Assembly (NCBI RefSeq): GCF_002858865.1 | Contig: NZ_PJRR01000014.1 | Location: 248,001 to 312,000 of the forward strand | Source of the DNA: Caulobacter vibrioides | GTDB taxonomy: Bacteria > Pseudomonadota > Alphaproteobacteria > Caulobacterales > Caulobacteraceae | Direction: 5' to 3' | Length of the DNA: 64,000 nucleotides | Shown: positions 26,070 through 32,989 of the stretch, one piece after another | Numbering within the stretch: the first letter of the stretch is position 1 | Layout of the letters: every line of letters begins with the position of its first letter | Notes under the pieces: generated by a model | The model's input: only the letters and a program-made list of their open reading frames with translations | The model's database searches: none | What the model was told of the DNA's origin: nothing | Made by a program: the position numbers and the translations under genes

Positions 26070-26098
26070 CGTATAGACGAAGACGGGGGAGATTTCAA
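26070..26098 (-). promoter_or_regulatory. Strong sigma70-type promoter for rplJL
   Basis: TTGAAA (26098-26093), a 17-nt spacer and TATACG (26075-26070). Transcription would start near 26063, giving a long leader before rplJ. Confidence 0.65.
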
Positions 26099-26120
26099 CA
26101 GGCCCCAGGCGAACAGCCGC

Positions 26121-26657
26121 CTAGACGCCCGCGCCGACCTTGCTGAGCTGCGCCGCCATCTGCTTCAGGCGCTTGTCCAGCTCGGCCATGGTGCGGTTCA
26201 GCGCGCCCTCGTCGTCGCGCCAGACCTGGACCACGCGCGCCCAGACCGCCGCCATGGCCGCAAGGCGCGGGACGGTCGCCTCGACCCCGGCCGCCTCGAG
26301 GATCGCGCGGGCGATGCGGGGGAAGCGGGCGGCCGAGGCCAGCACGCCCTCGGCCGAGGCGATGGCGATCAGCGCCGCGCGATGGGGCTCCATCGCCTCG
26401 ATCCGCGCCATCGCAGCGTCGAACAGCCGGTCGTGGACGGCGGCGGTCGCCGGATAATCGACGCCCAGCGCCGCTTGGTCGAACCGGGTCGAAAGGTGGT
26501 TGAGCACCGCCGCCTTGCTGTCGGCCAGCGCATAGAGCGCCGCGAAGGAAACATCAGCCTTCACGGCGATGTCGCGCAGGGCGACCTGAGGCCAGGGCTT
26601 GTCGGCGGCGAGAGCCAGGGCGGCGGCGGCGGCGCGGTCAAGAATATCGGCGGTCAT
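26121..26657 (-). CDS. TetR family transcriptional regulator
   Basis: 178 residues. The N-terminal HTH reads WPQVALRDIAVKADVSFAAL with YALADSKAAVL, the usual TetR layout at residues 22-55. The remainder is an all-helical ligand domain with no recognisable family, ending in a dimerisation-type helix (TMAELDKRLKQMAAQL). It precedes proC in the reverse direction of reading (proC is upstream on the same strand at the right), 68 nt apart. The target genes and ligand are unknown; alternatively the fold may be COQ9-like, which shares this HTH. Confidence 0.7.
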   Translation of the reverse strand: MTADILDRAAAAALALAADKPWPQVALRDIAVKADVSFAALYALADSKAAVLNHLSTRFDQAALGVDYPATAAVHDRLFDAAMARIEAMEPHRAALIAIASAEGVLASAARFPRIARAILEAAGVEATVPRLAAMAAVWARVVQVWRDDEGALNRTMAELDKRLKQMAAQLSKVGAGV

Positions 26658-26725
26658 GGAAGAGACATGGCCCCGGACTTTGACACGGACAAGACAAACC
26701 TCCCCCGTTCGGACGTCGAAGCGCT

Positions 26726-27508
26726 CTAGCCCCCCAGTTCCTTCGATCGCGCCACGGCGGCGTCCAGCGCCTTGGGCAGCAAGTCACCGAAACCGCCGGC
26801 GCCCATCAGCACCGAGAGCGCCGCCGCCGTCGTGCCGCCGGGCGAGGTCACCTGCTTGCGCAGCTCCGCCGGTTCCTCGCCGCTCTGCGCCATCAGGGCG
26901 GCGGCGCCGATGATCGTCGCCCGGGCGAGGCGCGCGCTCTCGGCAGGATCCAGGCCCTGGGCCGCGCCCGCCGCCTCCAGCGCCTCGATGAAGGCGTAGA
27001 GATAGGCCGGGGCCGAGCCCGACACGGCGGTAGCGGCGTGCATCAGGTCCTCGGTCGGCAGCACCGCCACGGCGGCGACCGGCGCGAACAGGGCTTTGGC
27101 CCGATCAAGGGCCTCGACATCGTCCGCATAGAGACTGGCCGCGCCCTGCCCGATGGCGACGGCCGTGGTCGGCATGACCCGCGCTACGCGGCGGCCGCCG
27201 AAGGCCTGCGAGATGTCCGCGGCGCGGACGCCGGCGGCGATCGACACGATCACCGCGTCCGGCGCCAGGTGCGGAACCACGTCCGCAATCGCCTCGCGCC
27301 AGATCTGCGGCTTGACCGCCAGCAACACGGTCTTGGCGGCGCCCAGGGTCTCGAGCGGCGGATTGACCACCGCGCCGGCGAAGGCCGCAGCGTCGACATG
27401 GGGGTCGCGGATAATGAGATCGGCGGCGTCAAACGCGCCGGCCGCCTGCCAACCCTGGATCAAGGCCCCGCCCATGCGGCCCGCGCCGAGAAGGAGGATG
27501 GGGGTCAT
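26726..27508 (-). CDS. proC: Pyrroline-5-carboxylate reductase
   Basis: 260 residues, the last step of proline synthesis: NAD(P)H reduction of 1-pyrroline-5-carboxylate. The Rossmann motif LLGAGRMGGALIQGW is at 5-19, and the C-terminal signature VTSPGGTTAAALSVL at about 225-239 is diagnostic. The DLMHAATAVSGSAPAYLYAF segment marks the dimer/active-site region. It ends in TAG within GCGCTCTAG, a possible remnant of the TAGAGC modules. It is upstream of the TetR-family gene on the same strand. Confidence 0.95.
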   Translation of the reverse strand: MTPILLLGAGRMGGALIQGWQAAGAFDAADLIIRDPHVDAAAFAGAVVNPPLETLGAAKTVLLAVKPQIWREAIADVVPHLAPDAVIVSIAAGVRAADISQAFGGRRVARVMPTTAVAIGQGAASLYADDVEALDRAKALFAPVAAVAVLPTEDLMHAATAVSGSAPAYLYAFIEALEAAGAAQGLDPAESARLARATIIGAAALMAQSGEEPAELRKQVTSPGGTTAAALSVLMGAGGFGDLLPKALDAAVARSKELGG

Positions 27509-27529
27509 GCGGATTACCTCTCAGCCTGT

Positions 27530-27677
27530 CCCTTCTCCCCTTGCGGAAGAAGGTGTCGCGAAGCGACGGATGAGGGGTCGCACGGTGGCGACCATCAGAC
27601 CTGTCGAGCGCCGGACGCAGAGAAACCCCTCATCCGACCTGCTTCGCAGGCCACCTTCTCCCGCAAGGGGAGAAGGA
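27530..27677. repeat. Inverted repeat, CCTTCTCCCCTTGCGG family (F5), copy 1
   Basis: CCTTCTCCCCTTGCGGAAGA with AGGTGTCGCGAAGCGACGG and ATGAGGGGT (27531-27578) is mirrored by ACCCCTCATCCGACC..., ending CCGCAAGGGGAGAAGG (27625-27676). It fills the 180-nt gap between proC and the YbjN gene. A homologous copy is at 52782-52914. Confidence 0.9.
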
Positions 27678-27688
27678 AAGTCCAGTGC

Positions 27689-28195
27689 TTAGGCCTGGCC
27701 GACCGTCTCGAACATGCAGGCGGCCATCGCCTGGTCGGGGGTCTTGGCGCCCTGCAGCAGGAACTCGAACGCCGGGAAGAAGCGGTCGGCCGCCTCCACC
27801 GCCGCATCGATCATCGAGGCGGCCTGGGCCATGGTCGGACGCTCGCCCGAGGGCAGGGCCAGGGCGTGGCGGAAGACAACTTCGCCGTCCTCGGTCCAGA
27901 CCTCGAAATGGCCCAGCCAGACGCGCTGGTTGATCAGGGCCAGCAGTTCATAGGCGTTGGCGCGCTTGGACTTGGGCGCGCGCAGATCCAGGGACAGGCA
28001 CAGCTGCAGGCAGTCGGCCTCGGGCCGCCAGGCGAACCACAGCTCGTAGTCCTTCCAGTCGCCCTTCAGGGCGAAGGCCAGGTCACCGTCCTCGGTGCGA
28101 TCAAAGGTGAGGTTCTCGGCCGACAGCACGTGCTCGACCACCTCCAGGGGATCGAGAGCCATCAGGACGTCGTCGTCTTCCGGTTGGGTGTCCAT
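27689..28195 (-). CDS. YbjN domain-containing protein
   Basis: 168 residues with a YbjN fold (type III secretion chaperone-like): an acidic N-terminus (MDTQPEDDDVLMALDPLEVV), a central beta sheet with YELWFAWRPEADCLQLCLSL, and a helical tail. YbjN proteins influence stress responses and motility in enteric bacteria; the molecular role is unclear. The ATG at 28195 heads the gene. It lies between a UbiK-like gene and proC on the same strand, with a palindromic repeat before proC. Confidence 0.75.
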   Translation of the reverse strand: MDTQPEDDDVLMALDPLEVVEHVLSAENLTFDRTEDGDLAFALKGDWKDYELWFAWRPEADCLQLCLSLDLRAPKSKRANAYELLALINQRVWLGHFEVWTEDGEVVFRHALALPSGERPTMAQAASMIDAAVEAADRFFPAFEFLLQGAKTPDQAMAACMFETVGQA

Positions 28196-28325
28196 GAAAA
28201 ACCTACGTCCCCGCCGGCGACGGCGGGGGTTAGCCCCGCGCTGAATCGCTCACGTACGGGGACACTAATCTGCTTCGCGGCGTTCGTCTCAACTCGCTTC
28301 ACGCTGGAAGCGAGCGGCGGATCGG

Positions 28326-28583
28326 CTATTCGCCTGAACTCGCGGTTTTCTTGGCGGGCGCCTTCTTGGCCGCCTTCAAGGCCGCCACTTCCTCGCGCAG
28401 CGCCGCGACCTCGGCCTTCAGGGCCTCGAAATCGTCGCGACGGATCAGGTCGAACTCGGCCGCCAGACGGTCCGCCTGGGCCCGCATCGCGGTCTTGGCC
28501 TCCTCGCCGGCCGTCTGGGCGATGCCCATGGCCGCCTGGGTCAGCTTGGCGAATTCGTCGAGGAAAGGGTTCTGGCTGTGCAT
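28326..28583 (-). CDS. UbiK/BMFP family accessory factor
   Basis: 85 residues from the ATG at 28583 (MHSQNPFLDEFAKLTQAAMG); the 11 codons upstream are not needed. It has the family pattern of an N-terminal amphipathic helix, a middle segment, and a C-terminal coiled coil (DDFEALKAEVAALREEVAAL) with a lysine-rich tail. UbiK helps the ubiquinone-synthesis complex, and BMFP proteins fuse membranes; which one applies cannot be told here. It is divergent from lgt. Confidence 0.75.
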   Translation of the reverse strand: MHSQNPFLDEFAKLTQAAMGIAQTAGEEAKTAMRAQADRLAAEFDLIRRDDFEALKAEVAALREEVAALKAAKKAPAKKTASSGE

Positions 28584-28697
28584 CGGTAATCCATGCCCGC
28601 GAATGGGCGCGCGCATCTTATATGGGAAACGGTGGATGAAAGCGAAGCCCGAACGCTATAGGACTGCGTCGATCTGTCCCGCACGGAGCCCGAGCGC

Positions 28698-29606
28698 GTG
28701 ATCTTTCCGAACATCGACCCCGTGGTTCACATCGGCCCCTGGGCCCTGCAGTTTGGCCCGCTGGCCCTGCGCTGGTACGCCCTGGCCTATGTCGCCGGTA
28801 TCCTTCTGGGCTGGCGCTACGCCCTGCGCCTGACCCGCACCGCCAGCGTGTGGGGCGCTCGCACGCCCACCGCTACGGCTCTGCAGATCGACGATCTGGT
28901 GCTGTGGATCACGCTCGGCATCATTGTCGGCGGGCGTCTCGGCTACATCGTCTTCTACATGCTGATGAACGATGATCAGCGCGCCTGGCTCGCCGCCCAT
29001 CCCATGGATGTCTTCAAGATCTGGGAAGGCGGCATGTCGTTCCACGGCGGCTTCCTGGGCGTCTGCGCCGCCATCATCCTGTTCGCACGTCAGCAGAAGA
29101 TCGACATGTTGCGCCTGGGCGACCTGATCGCGCCGGTCGCGCCCATCGGGATCTTCTTTGGCCGGATCGCCAACTTCATCAATGGCGAGTTGTGGGGCCG
29201 GGTTACGGACGGCCCCTTCGGGATCATCTTCTGCAACGAGACGATCCAGGCCAATCACCCTCAGCGCATCTGTCCGGCGGGACCTCTGCCCCGCCATCCC
29301 AGCCAGCTCTATGAAGCAGCGCTTGAAGGTCTTGTGCTGTTCCTGATCCTGGCCTTCGCCATCTATCGACTGAAGTGGCTGCGCCGGCGCGGCGCGCTGG
29401 TGGCGACCTTCTTGCTGGGTTATGGCCTGGCGCGGCTGGCGCTGGAAAACGTGCGCAATCCCGACGTCGGCATGCCCGAGTTCCCGCTGGGCCTGACCAT
29501 GGGGATGATGCTGTCGATCCCGATGATCCTGGCCGGCGGCTGGCTCCTGTGGAAGTCGTTGAAGGAACCGATCCGGGACGACGCCGAGGCGCATGAGCCT
29601 GCTTGA
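28698..29606 (+). CDS. lgt: Prolipoprotein diacylglyceryl transferase
   Basis: A 302-residue inner-membrane enzyme that transfers diacylglycerol from phosphatidylglycerol to the lipobox cysteine of prolipoproteins. It has seven hydrophobic segments, with the Lgt signature GRIANFINGELWGRV at about residues 155-169 and the HGG motif in SFHGGFLGV. It starts at GTG 28698. Its 3' end overlaps the next gene by 14 nt (start at 29593), indicating one transcript lgt - methyltransferase - pgeF - possibly more. Confidence 0.96.
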   Translation: MIFPNIDPVVHIGPWALQFGPLALRWYALAYVAGILLGWRYALRLTRTASVWGARTPTATALQIDDLVLWITLGIIVGGRLGYIVFYMLMNDDQRAWLAAHPMDVFKIWEGGMSFHGGFLGVCAAIILFARQQKIDMLRLGDLIAPVAPIGIFFGRIANFINGELWGRVTDGPFGIIFCNETIQANHPQRICPAGPLPRHPSQLYEAALEGLVLFLILAFAIYRLKWLRRRGALVATFLLGYGLARLALENVRNPDVGMPEFPLGLTMGMMLSIPMILAGGWLLWKSLKEPIRDDAEAHEPA

Positions 29607-30744
29607 TCGCCTGAAGGCCCAGATCGCCCAGGACGGGCCGATCGGCGTCCCGGAGTTCTTCACCCGCTGCCTGCATGACCCGCGCGACGGCTACTACGCC
29701 ACGCGGCCCGATCTGGGCGCCGGCGGCGACTTCATCACCGCGCCGCTGGTCAGCCAGATGTTCGGCGAGCTGATCGGCCTGTGGGTGCTGGAAACCTGGA
29801 CCCGCATGGGCCGCCCCGCGCCGTTTCGTCTGGTCGAGATGGGGCCGGGCGACGGAACGCTGATGAGCGACCTGCTGCGGGCCGGGCGGCTGGATCCGGC
29901 GTTCCTGGAGGCCGCGCAGGTGTGGCTGGTCGAAGTTTCCGAACCCCTGAAGGCCCGGCAAGCTGCACGGCTGGGCGAAGGGCCGCGCTGGGCCTCGCGC
30001 TTGGACGAGGTCCCCGGCGGCGCGCCGATGATCCTCGTCGCCAATGAACTCCTGGACTGCCTGCCCGCGCGCCAGTTCATCCGCACCCGGACCGGGTGGG
30101 CCGAGCGGGTGATCGGGCTGGGCGCGGATAGCGCGCTGGCGTTCGGGCTTCGCGCCATCAATCCTCCCCCCAGAGGGGGAGGGGTCCGCGTAGCGGACGG
30201 AGGGGGAAGCCCTGTCGGTCACGCCCCTTCCCCCTCCGGACCTTCGGACCACCTCCCCCGCTGGGGGGAAGAGCTGGAAGCGGGCGCCGTCGTCGAATCC
30301 TCCCCCGCCCAGGCCGCCCTGGCCTCGGACATCGCCCATCGCCTGGTCATCGACGGCGGCGCGGCGCTGCTGATCGACTATGGCCGCGCCGAGCTCGAGC
30401 CCGGCGACACGCTGCAGGCCATCCAAAACCACCGGAAGGTCGATCCGCTGGAGACGGCGGGCCTTGCCGACCTGACGGTCTGGGCCGACTTCCCGTCGGT
30501 GATAACGGCGGCGCGGGAAACCGGCGCGAAGGCGGGGCCGATCCTCACCCAGGGGGCGTTCTTGGTCGCTCTGGGAATCATCCAACGCGCCGAGGCCCTG
30601 GCCGCGCGCCAGCCCGAACGCGGCGACCAGATCGCAAGACAGCTTGATCGCCTGATCGGAGAGGCGCAGATGGGCGATCTGTTCAAGGTTGCGTGCCTCT
30701 GCGCCCCCGACCTTTCGCCCCCCCTCTTCGAGGACGCGACATGA
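29593..30744 (+). CDS. SAM-dependent methyltransferase, MidA/NDUFAF7 family
   Basis: A 383-residue class I methyltransferase. The SAM motif is RLVEMGPGDGTLMSDLLR at about residues 78-95, the family start is GPIGVPEFFTRCLHDPRDGY, and LLIDYGRAELEPGDTLQA marks the second half. Mitochondrial NDUFAF7 methylates an Arg of complex I; the bacterial substrate is not established. Residues about 190-226 (PPPRGGGVRVADGGGSPVG and onward) are encoded by a palindromic repeat inserted in frame, not by family sequence. It overlaps lgt by 14 nt and pgeF by 4 nt (ATGA). Confidence 0.88.
   Translation: MSLLDRLKAQIAQDGPIGVPEFFTRCLHDPRDGYYATRPDLGAGGDFITAPLVSQMFGELIGLWVLETWTRMGRPAPFRLVEMGPGDGTLMSDLLRAGRLDPAFLEAAQVWLVEVSEPLKARQAARLGEGPRWASRLDEVPGGAPMILVANELLDCLPARQFIRTRTGWAERVIGLGADSALAFGLRAINPPPRGGGVRVADGGGSPVGHAPSPSGPSDHLPRWGEELEAGAVVESSPAQAALASDIAHRLVIDGGAALLIDYGRAELEPGDTLQAIQNHRKVDPLETAGLADLTVWADFPSVITAARETGAKAGPILTQGAFLVALGIIQRAEALAARQPERGDQIARQLDRLIGEAQMGDLFKVACLCAPDLSPPLFEDAT
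30159..30270. repeat. Palindromic repeat F6 inside the methyltransferase gene
   Basis: AATCCTCCCCCCAGAGGGGG... and the mirror ...CCTCCCCCGCTGGGGGGAAG enclose GTCCGCGTAGCGGAC and TCCGGACCTTCGGA hairpins. The same architecture and sequence occur in an intergenic position at 32666-32777. Here it is read through in frame with no stop codon. Confidence 0.9.
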
Positions 30745-31526
30745 AGACGCCCGCCCTGCCCACCGTCCAGTCCCCGCTGCTGTCCAGCCTGCCGGGCGTC
30801 AAGCATGCCTTCTTCACCCGCCAGGGCGGGGTCTCGAAAGGCATCTATGACAGCCTGAACGTCGGGCGTGGCAGCCAGGACGAGCCGGCCGATGTCGAGG
30901 AGAACCGCGCCCGCATCGCGCGCTGGTTCGGCGGCGGCCCGGAGGATCTGAACGTCTGCTACCAGATCCACTCGACCATCGCGATCGTCGCCGACGGCTC
31001 GTGGGGCGACGCGCGGCCCGAGGGCGACGCGGTGGTGTCCAAGACCCCCGGCGTGATCTGCGGCGCCATGGCGGCCGACTGCGCGCCGGTGCTGCTGGTC
31101 GATCCCGAGGCGCGGATCGTGGCCGCCGCCCACGCCGGCTGGCGCGGGGCCCTGGATGGCGTTGTCCAATCAGCCGTCGACCGGATGGTCGAGCTCGGCG
31201 CCAGTCCCGCCAACATCACCGGCGTCGTCGGTCCCTGCATCGGGCCGAAGTCCTACGAGGTGGGGCTGGAGTTCCTGCATCGCTTCGAGGCCGACTGCCC
31301 AGGCTCGGGCCGGTTCTTCAAGCCGGGCGTCAGCGAGGACAAGCGCTTCTTCGACCTGCCCGCCTTCGTACTGGACCGTCTGGCGACGGCCGGCGTCGAG
31401 CGCCGCGAATGGGTGGGCCGCGACACCCGCGCCGAGGAGGAATGGTTCTTCTCCAACCGCCGCGCCTTCCTCAACAACGACGGCGACTACGGCCGTCTGC
31501 TGTCGGCGATCATGCTGGAGGGATAG
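30741..31526 (+). CDS. pgeF: Peptidoglycan editing factor PgeF (laccase-domain protein)
   Basis: 261 residues from the ATG at 30741, which overlaps the previous stop as ATGA. The multicopper-polyphenol-oxidase-fold motifs are present: FFTRQGGVSKGIYDSLNVG, AADCAPVLLVD, AAAHAGWRGALDGV with the metal-binding His, and GPCIGPKSYEV. PgeF removes wrongly incorporated serine from peptidoglycan precursors in E. coli. A diverged copy of its last 31 codons occurs at 32330-32428, beyond the GST gene. Confidence 0.93.
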   Translation: MKTPALPTVQSPLLSSLPGVKHAFFTRQGGVSKGIYDSLNVGRGSQDEPADVEENRARIARWFGGGPEDLNVCYQIHSTIAIVADGSWGDARPEGDAVVSKTPGVICGAMAADCAPVLLVDPEARIVAAAHAGWRGALDGVVQSAVDRMVELGASPANITGVVGPCIGPKSYEVGLEFLHRFEADCPGSGRFFKPGVSEDKRFFDLPAFVLDRLATAGVERREWVGRDTRAEEEWFFSNRRAFLNNDGDYGRLLSAIMLEG

Positions 31527-31579
31527 GGCGGCAAGGCCTGGACGAGACGTCCTATCCCTTGGAAGTCGCTGACCCTAGT

Positions 31580-32218
31580 TCAGGACATCGACTGCGCCTC
31601 GGTCGGAATGAGGGCGTTGTCGATCTCGTTGGCGCGCTCAGCGGCGGGGCGCTGCACGTGGCGCGCCACATAGGTTTCGAACGCCGGGCGCTTTTCGATC
31701 GTGCCGAAGGTCATCCCCCAGGACAGATGAGAGGCGAGATAGAGGTCGGCGGCCGTGAAGCTGTCGCCCACGATATAGGGGCGGTCTTTGATCGCCGTCT
31801 CGACGGCGCCCAGCACGTCCTCGATACAGCCGAAACCGAGTGAGCGGCGTTGCTCGGTCGTCGGCTCCAGGTTCACCGCCTTGGCGGCCACGGCCTGCTC
31901 GATGGGGCCGGCTCCGAAGAACAGCCAGCGATAGTAGGGACCGCGCAGCGGACTGTGCGCGGGGGGAGCCAGACCGACCTCTGGGAAGACGTCAGCGAGG
32001 TAGGCGCAGATGGCGGCGCATTCGGTAACGACGACCCCGTCGTGAACGATGGCCGGCACCTTCCCCATGGGATTGATGGCGAGGTACTCGGCGGCCTTCG
32101 CGTCTCCGGTCTCCCAGCGCAGGACTCTGGTCTCATAGGGCTGACCGACCTCTTCAAGCATCCAGCGGACGATGCGGCCGCGCGACATGGGGTTGGTGTA
32201 GAAGACGAGGTCGGACAT
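31580..32218 (-). CDS. Glutathione S-transferase family protein
   Basis: 212 residues from the ATG at 32218, which follows CCGGAGCC. The N-terminal thioredoxin fold has YTNPMSRGRIVRWMLEEVG (S13 a likely glutathione-activating serine), then NPMGKVPAIVHDG with the cis-proline, and VVTECAAICAYLAD as the glutathione-contact segment. The C-terminal half is helical. It is oriented against its neighbours and is flanked by the real pgeF and a fragment of a second pgeF 3' end, suggesting it came in as a cassette. The substrate is unknown. Confidence 0.9.
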   Translation of the reverse strand: MSDLVFYTNPMSRGRIVRWMLEEVGQPYETRVLRWETGDAKAAEYLAINPMGKVPAIVHDGVVVTECAAICAYLADVFPEVGLAPPAHSPLRGPYYRWLFFGAGPIEQAVAAKAVNLEPTTEQRRSLGFGCIEDVLGAVETAIKDRPYIVGDSFTAADLYLASHLSWGMTFGTIEKRPAFETYVARHVQRPAAERANEIDNALIPTEAQSMS

Positions 32219-32329
32219 GGTGGCTCCGGTTGTTTGCGACACCCTATCCCGAGGCTGCTGACAATCTCTGGCAGCAGCCGTTCGCGGCCGATGACCCAGG
32301 GTATGAACGGGGCGAGATCTGCGATCCCG

Positions 32330-32428
32330 ACGGGCGAAGAAGCGTTGCTGTTCTCCAATAGCCGCGCCTTTCTGAACGGCGAGGGCGACTATGGACGGCT
32401 GCTGTCGGCGATCATTCTGGAGTGCTGA
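32330..32428 (+). pseudogene. Remnant of a second pgeF 3' end
   Basis: The frame reads EEALLFSNSRAFLNGEGDYG then RLLSAIILEC stop, against EEEWFFSNRRAFLNNDGDYG then RLLSAIMLEG stop at the end of pgeF. Roughly 80% of bases match over about 85 nt, with many silent differences. No start or upstream PgeF sequence remains. It ends 3 nt before the ATG of the CopG-like gene, so that gene once followed a pgeF directly. Confidence 0.85.
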
Positions 32429-32431
32429 GGC

Positions 32432-32599
32432 ATGACCAAGCGCGTTCCCAAACTCATCACCGATGAGGACGCCGAGGCCTTCCTCGCCCAGGACCTGTCG
32501 GATCTGGACTTTTCACAGTTCAAGCCGATGCGCCTGGAGCCAGAGACGGAGAGGGCGGGCAAAGCACCGTTCTCGCCCGAGATGAGCGAGCGGAAGTAA
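32432..32599 (+). CDS. CopG-antitoxin-like small protein
   Basis: 55 residues: MTKRVPKLITDEDAEAFLAQ then DLSDLDFSQFKPMRLEPE and a charged tail. The PKLxTDEEAExFLxQDLSDLDFSQFKP pattern is that of the CopG_antitoxin family, usually the start of a longer antitoxin with a ribbon-helix-helix end. Here the protein stops shortly after that pattern and no toxin gene adjoins. GAGG precedes the ATG. It may be an orphan with another role. Recognition is by motif memory. Confidence 0.65.
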   Translation: MTKRVPKLITDEDAEAFLAQDLSDLDFSQFKPMRLEPETERAGKAPFSPEMSERK

Positions 32600-32665
32600 G
32601 CCGTCGCTGGGGACTCTCGCGCCAATAGCGGACATGCTGATAGTCAGAGAAGGGTGGTAGCGGAC

Positions 32666-32777
32666 CAATCCTCCCCCCAGCGGGGGAGGTGTCGGCGAAG
32701 CCGACGGAGGGGGAAGAAGCCGGCTCGGCAGAACTTCCCCCTCCGGCCTTCGGCCTCCTCCCCCTCTGGGGGAGGAT
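32666..32777. repeat. Palindromic repeat F6, intergenic copy
   Basis: CAATCCTCCCCCCAGCGGGG at the left mirrors CCTCCCCCTCTGGGGGAGGA at the right, with GTCGGCGAAGCCGAC and CCGGCCTTCGGCC inner hairpins. It matches the copy at 30159-30270. It occupies the middle of the 390-nt gap between the CopG-like gene and prs; the rest of the gap is the prs upstream region. Confidence 0.9.
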
Positions 32778-32925
32778 TTTCCAACCGTCCGCCCAGGGTC
32801 GAAATTCACCGTGCGCGCCTTGGCAACAAGCCGACCCTGCGATCGCAATCGCCCGGAACTGTCGGCCCAAACCCAACCCGAAAGCCACAAAACGTCACCG
32901 ATCCGTCATGGCGGCCGTTAAGGTC

Positions 32926-32951
32926 TTGCCCCGGGGCCGATCGCTGCTAGA
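32926..32951 (+). promoter_or_regulatory. Candidate prs promoter
   Basis: TTGCCCC, a gap of 13 nt and GCTAGA resemble the Caulobacter housekeeping pattern (TTGACGS, 10-14 nt, GCTANAWC) and lie about 40 nt before the prs ATG. Confidence 0.4.
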
Positions 32952-32989
32952 AGCCCCGCAACGCGCACCCCCCTGCCCCGAGCCATCCC

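Noticed and set aside
30159-30270. A frameshift or split gene in the methyltransferase
   Set aside because: The reading frame is continuous through the repeat, and conserved family sequence resumes in the same frame.
31850-32428. A 192-codon plus-strand ORF covering the GST antisense and the pgeF-like end
   Set aside because: Most of it is the antisense of the GST gene; only the last 31 codons have meaning, as a fragment of pgeF.
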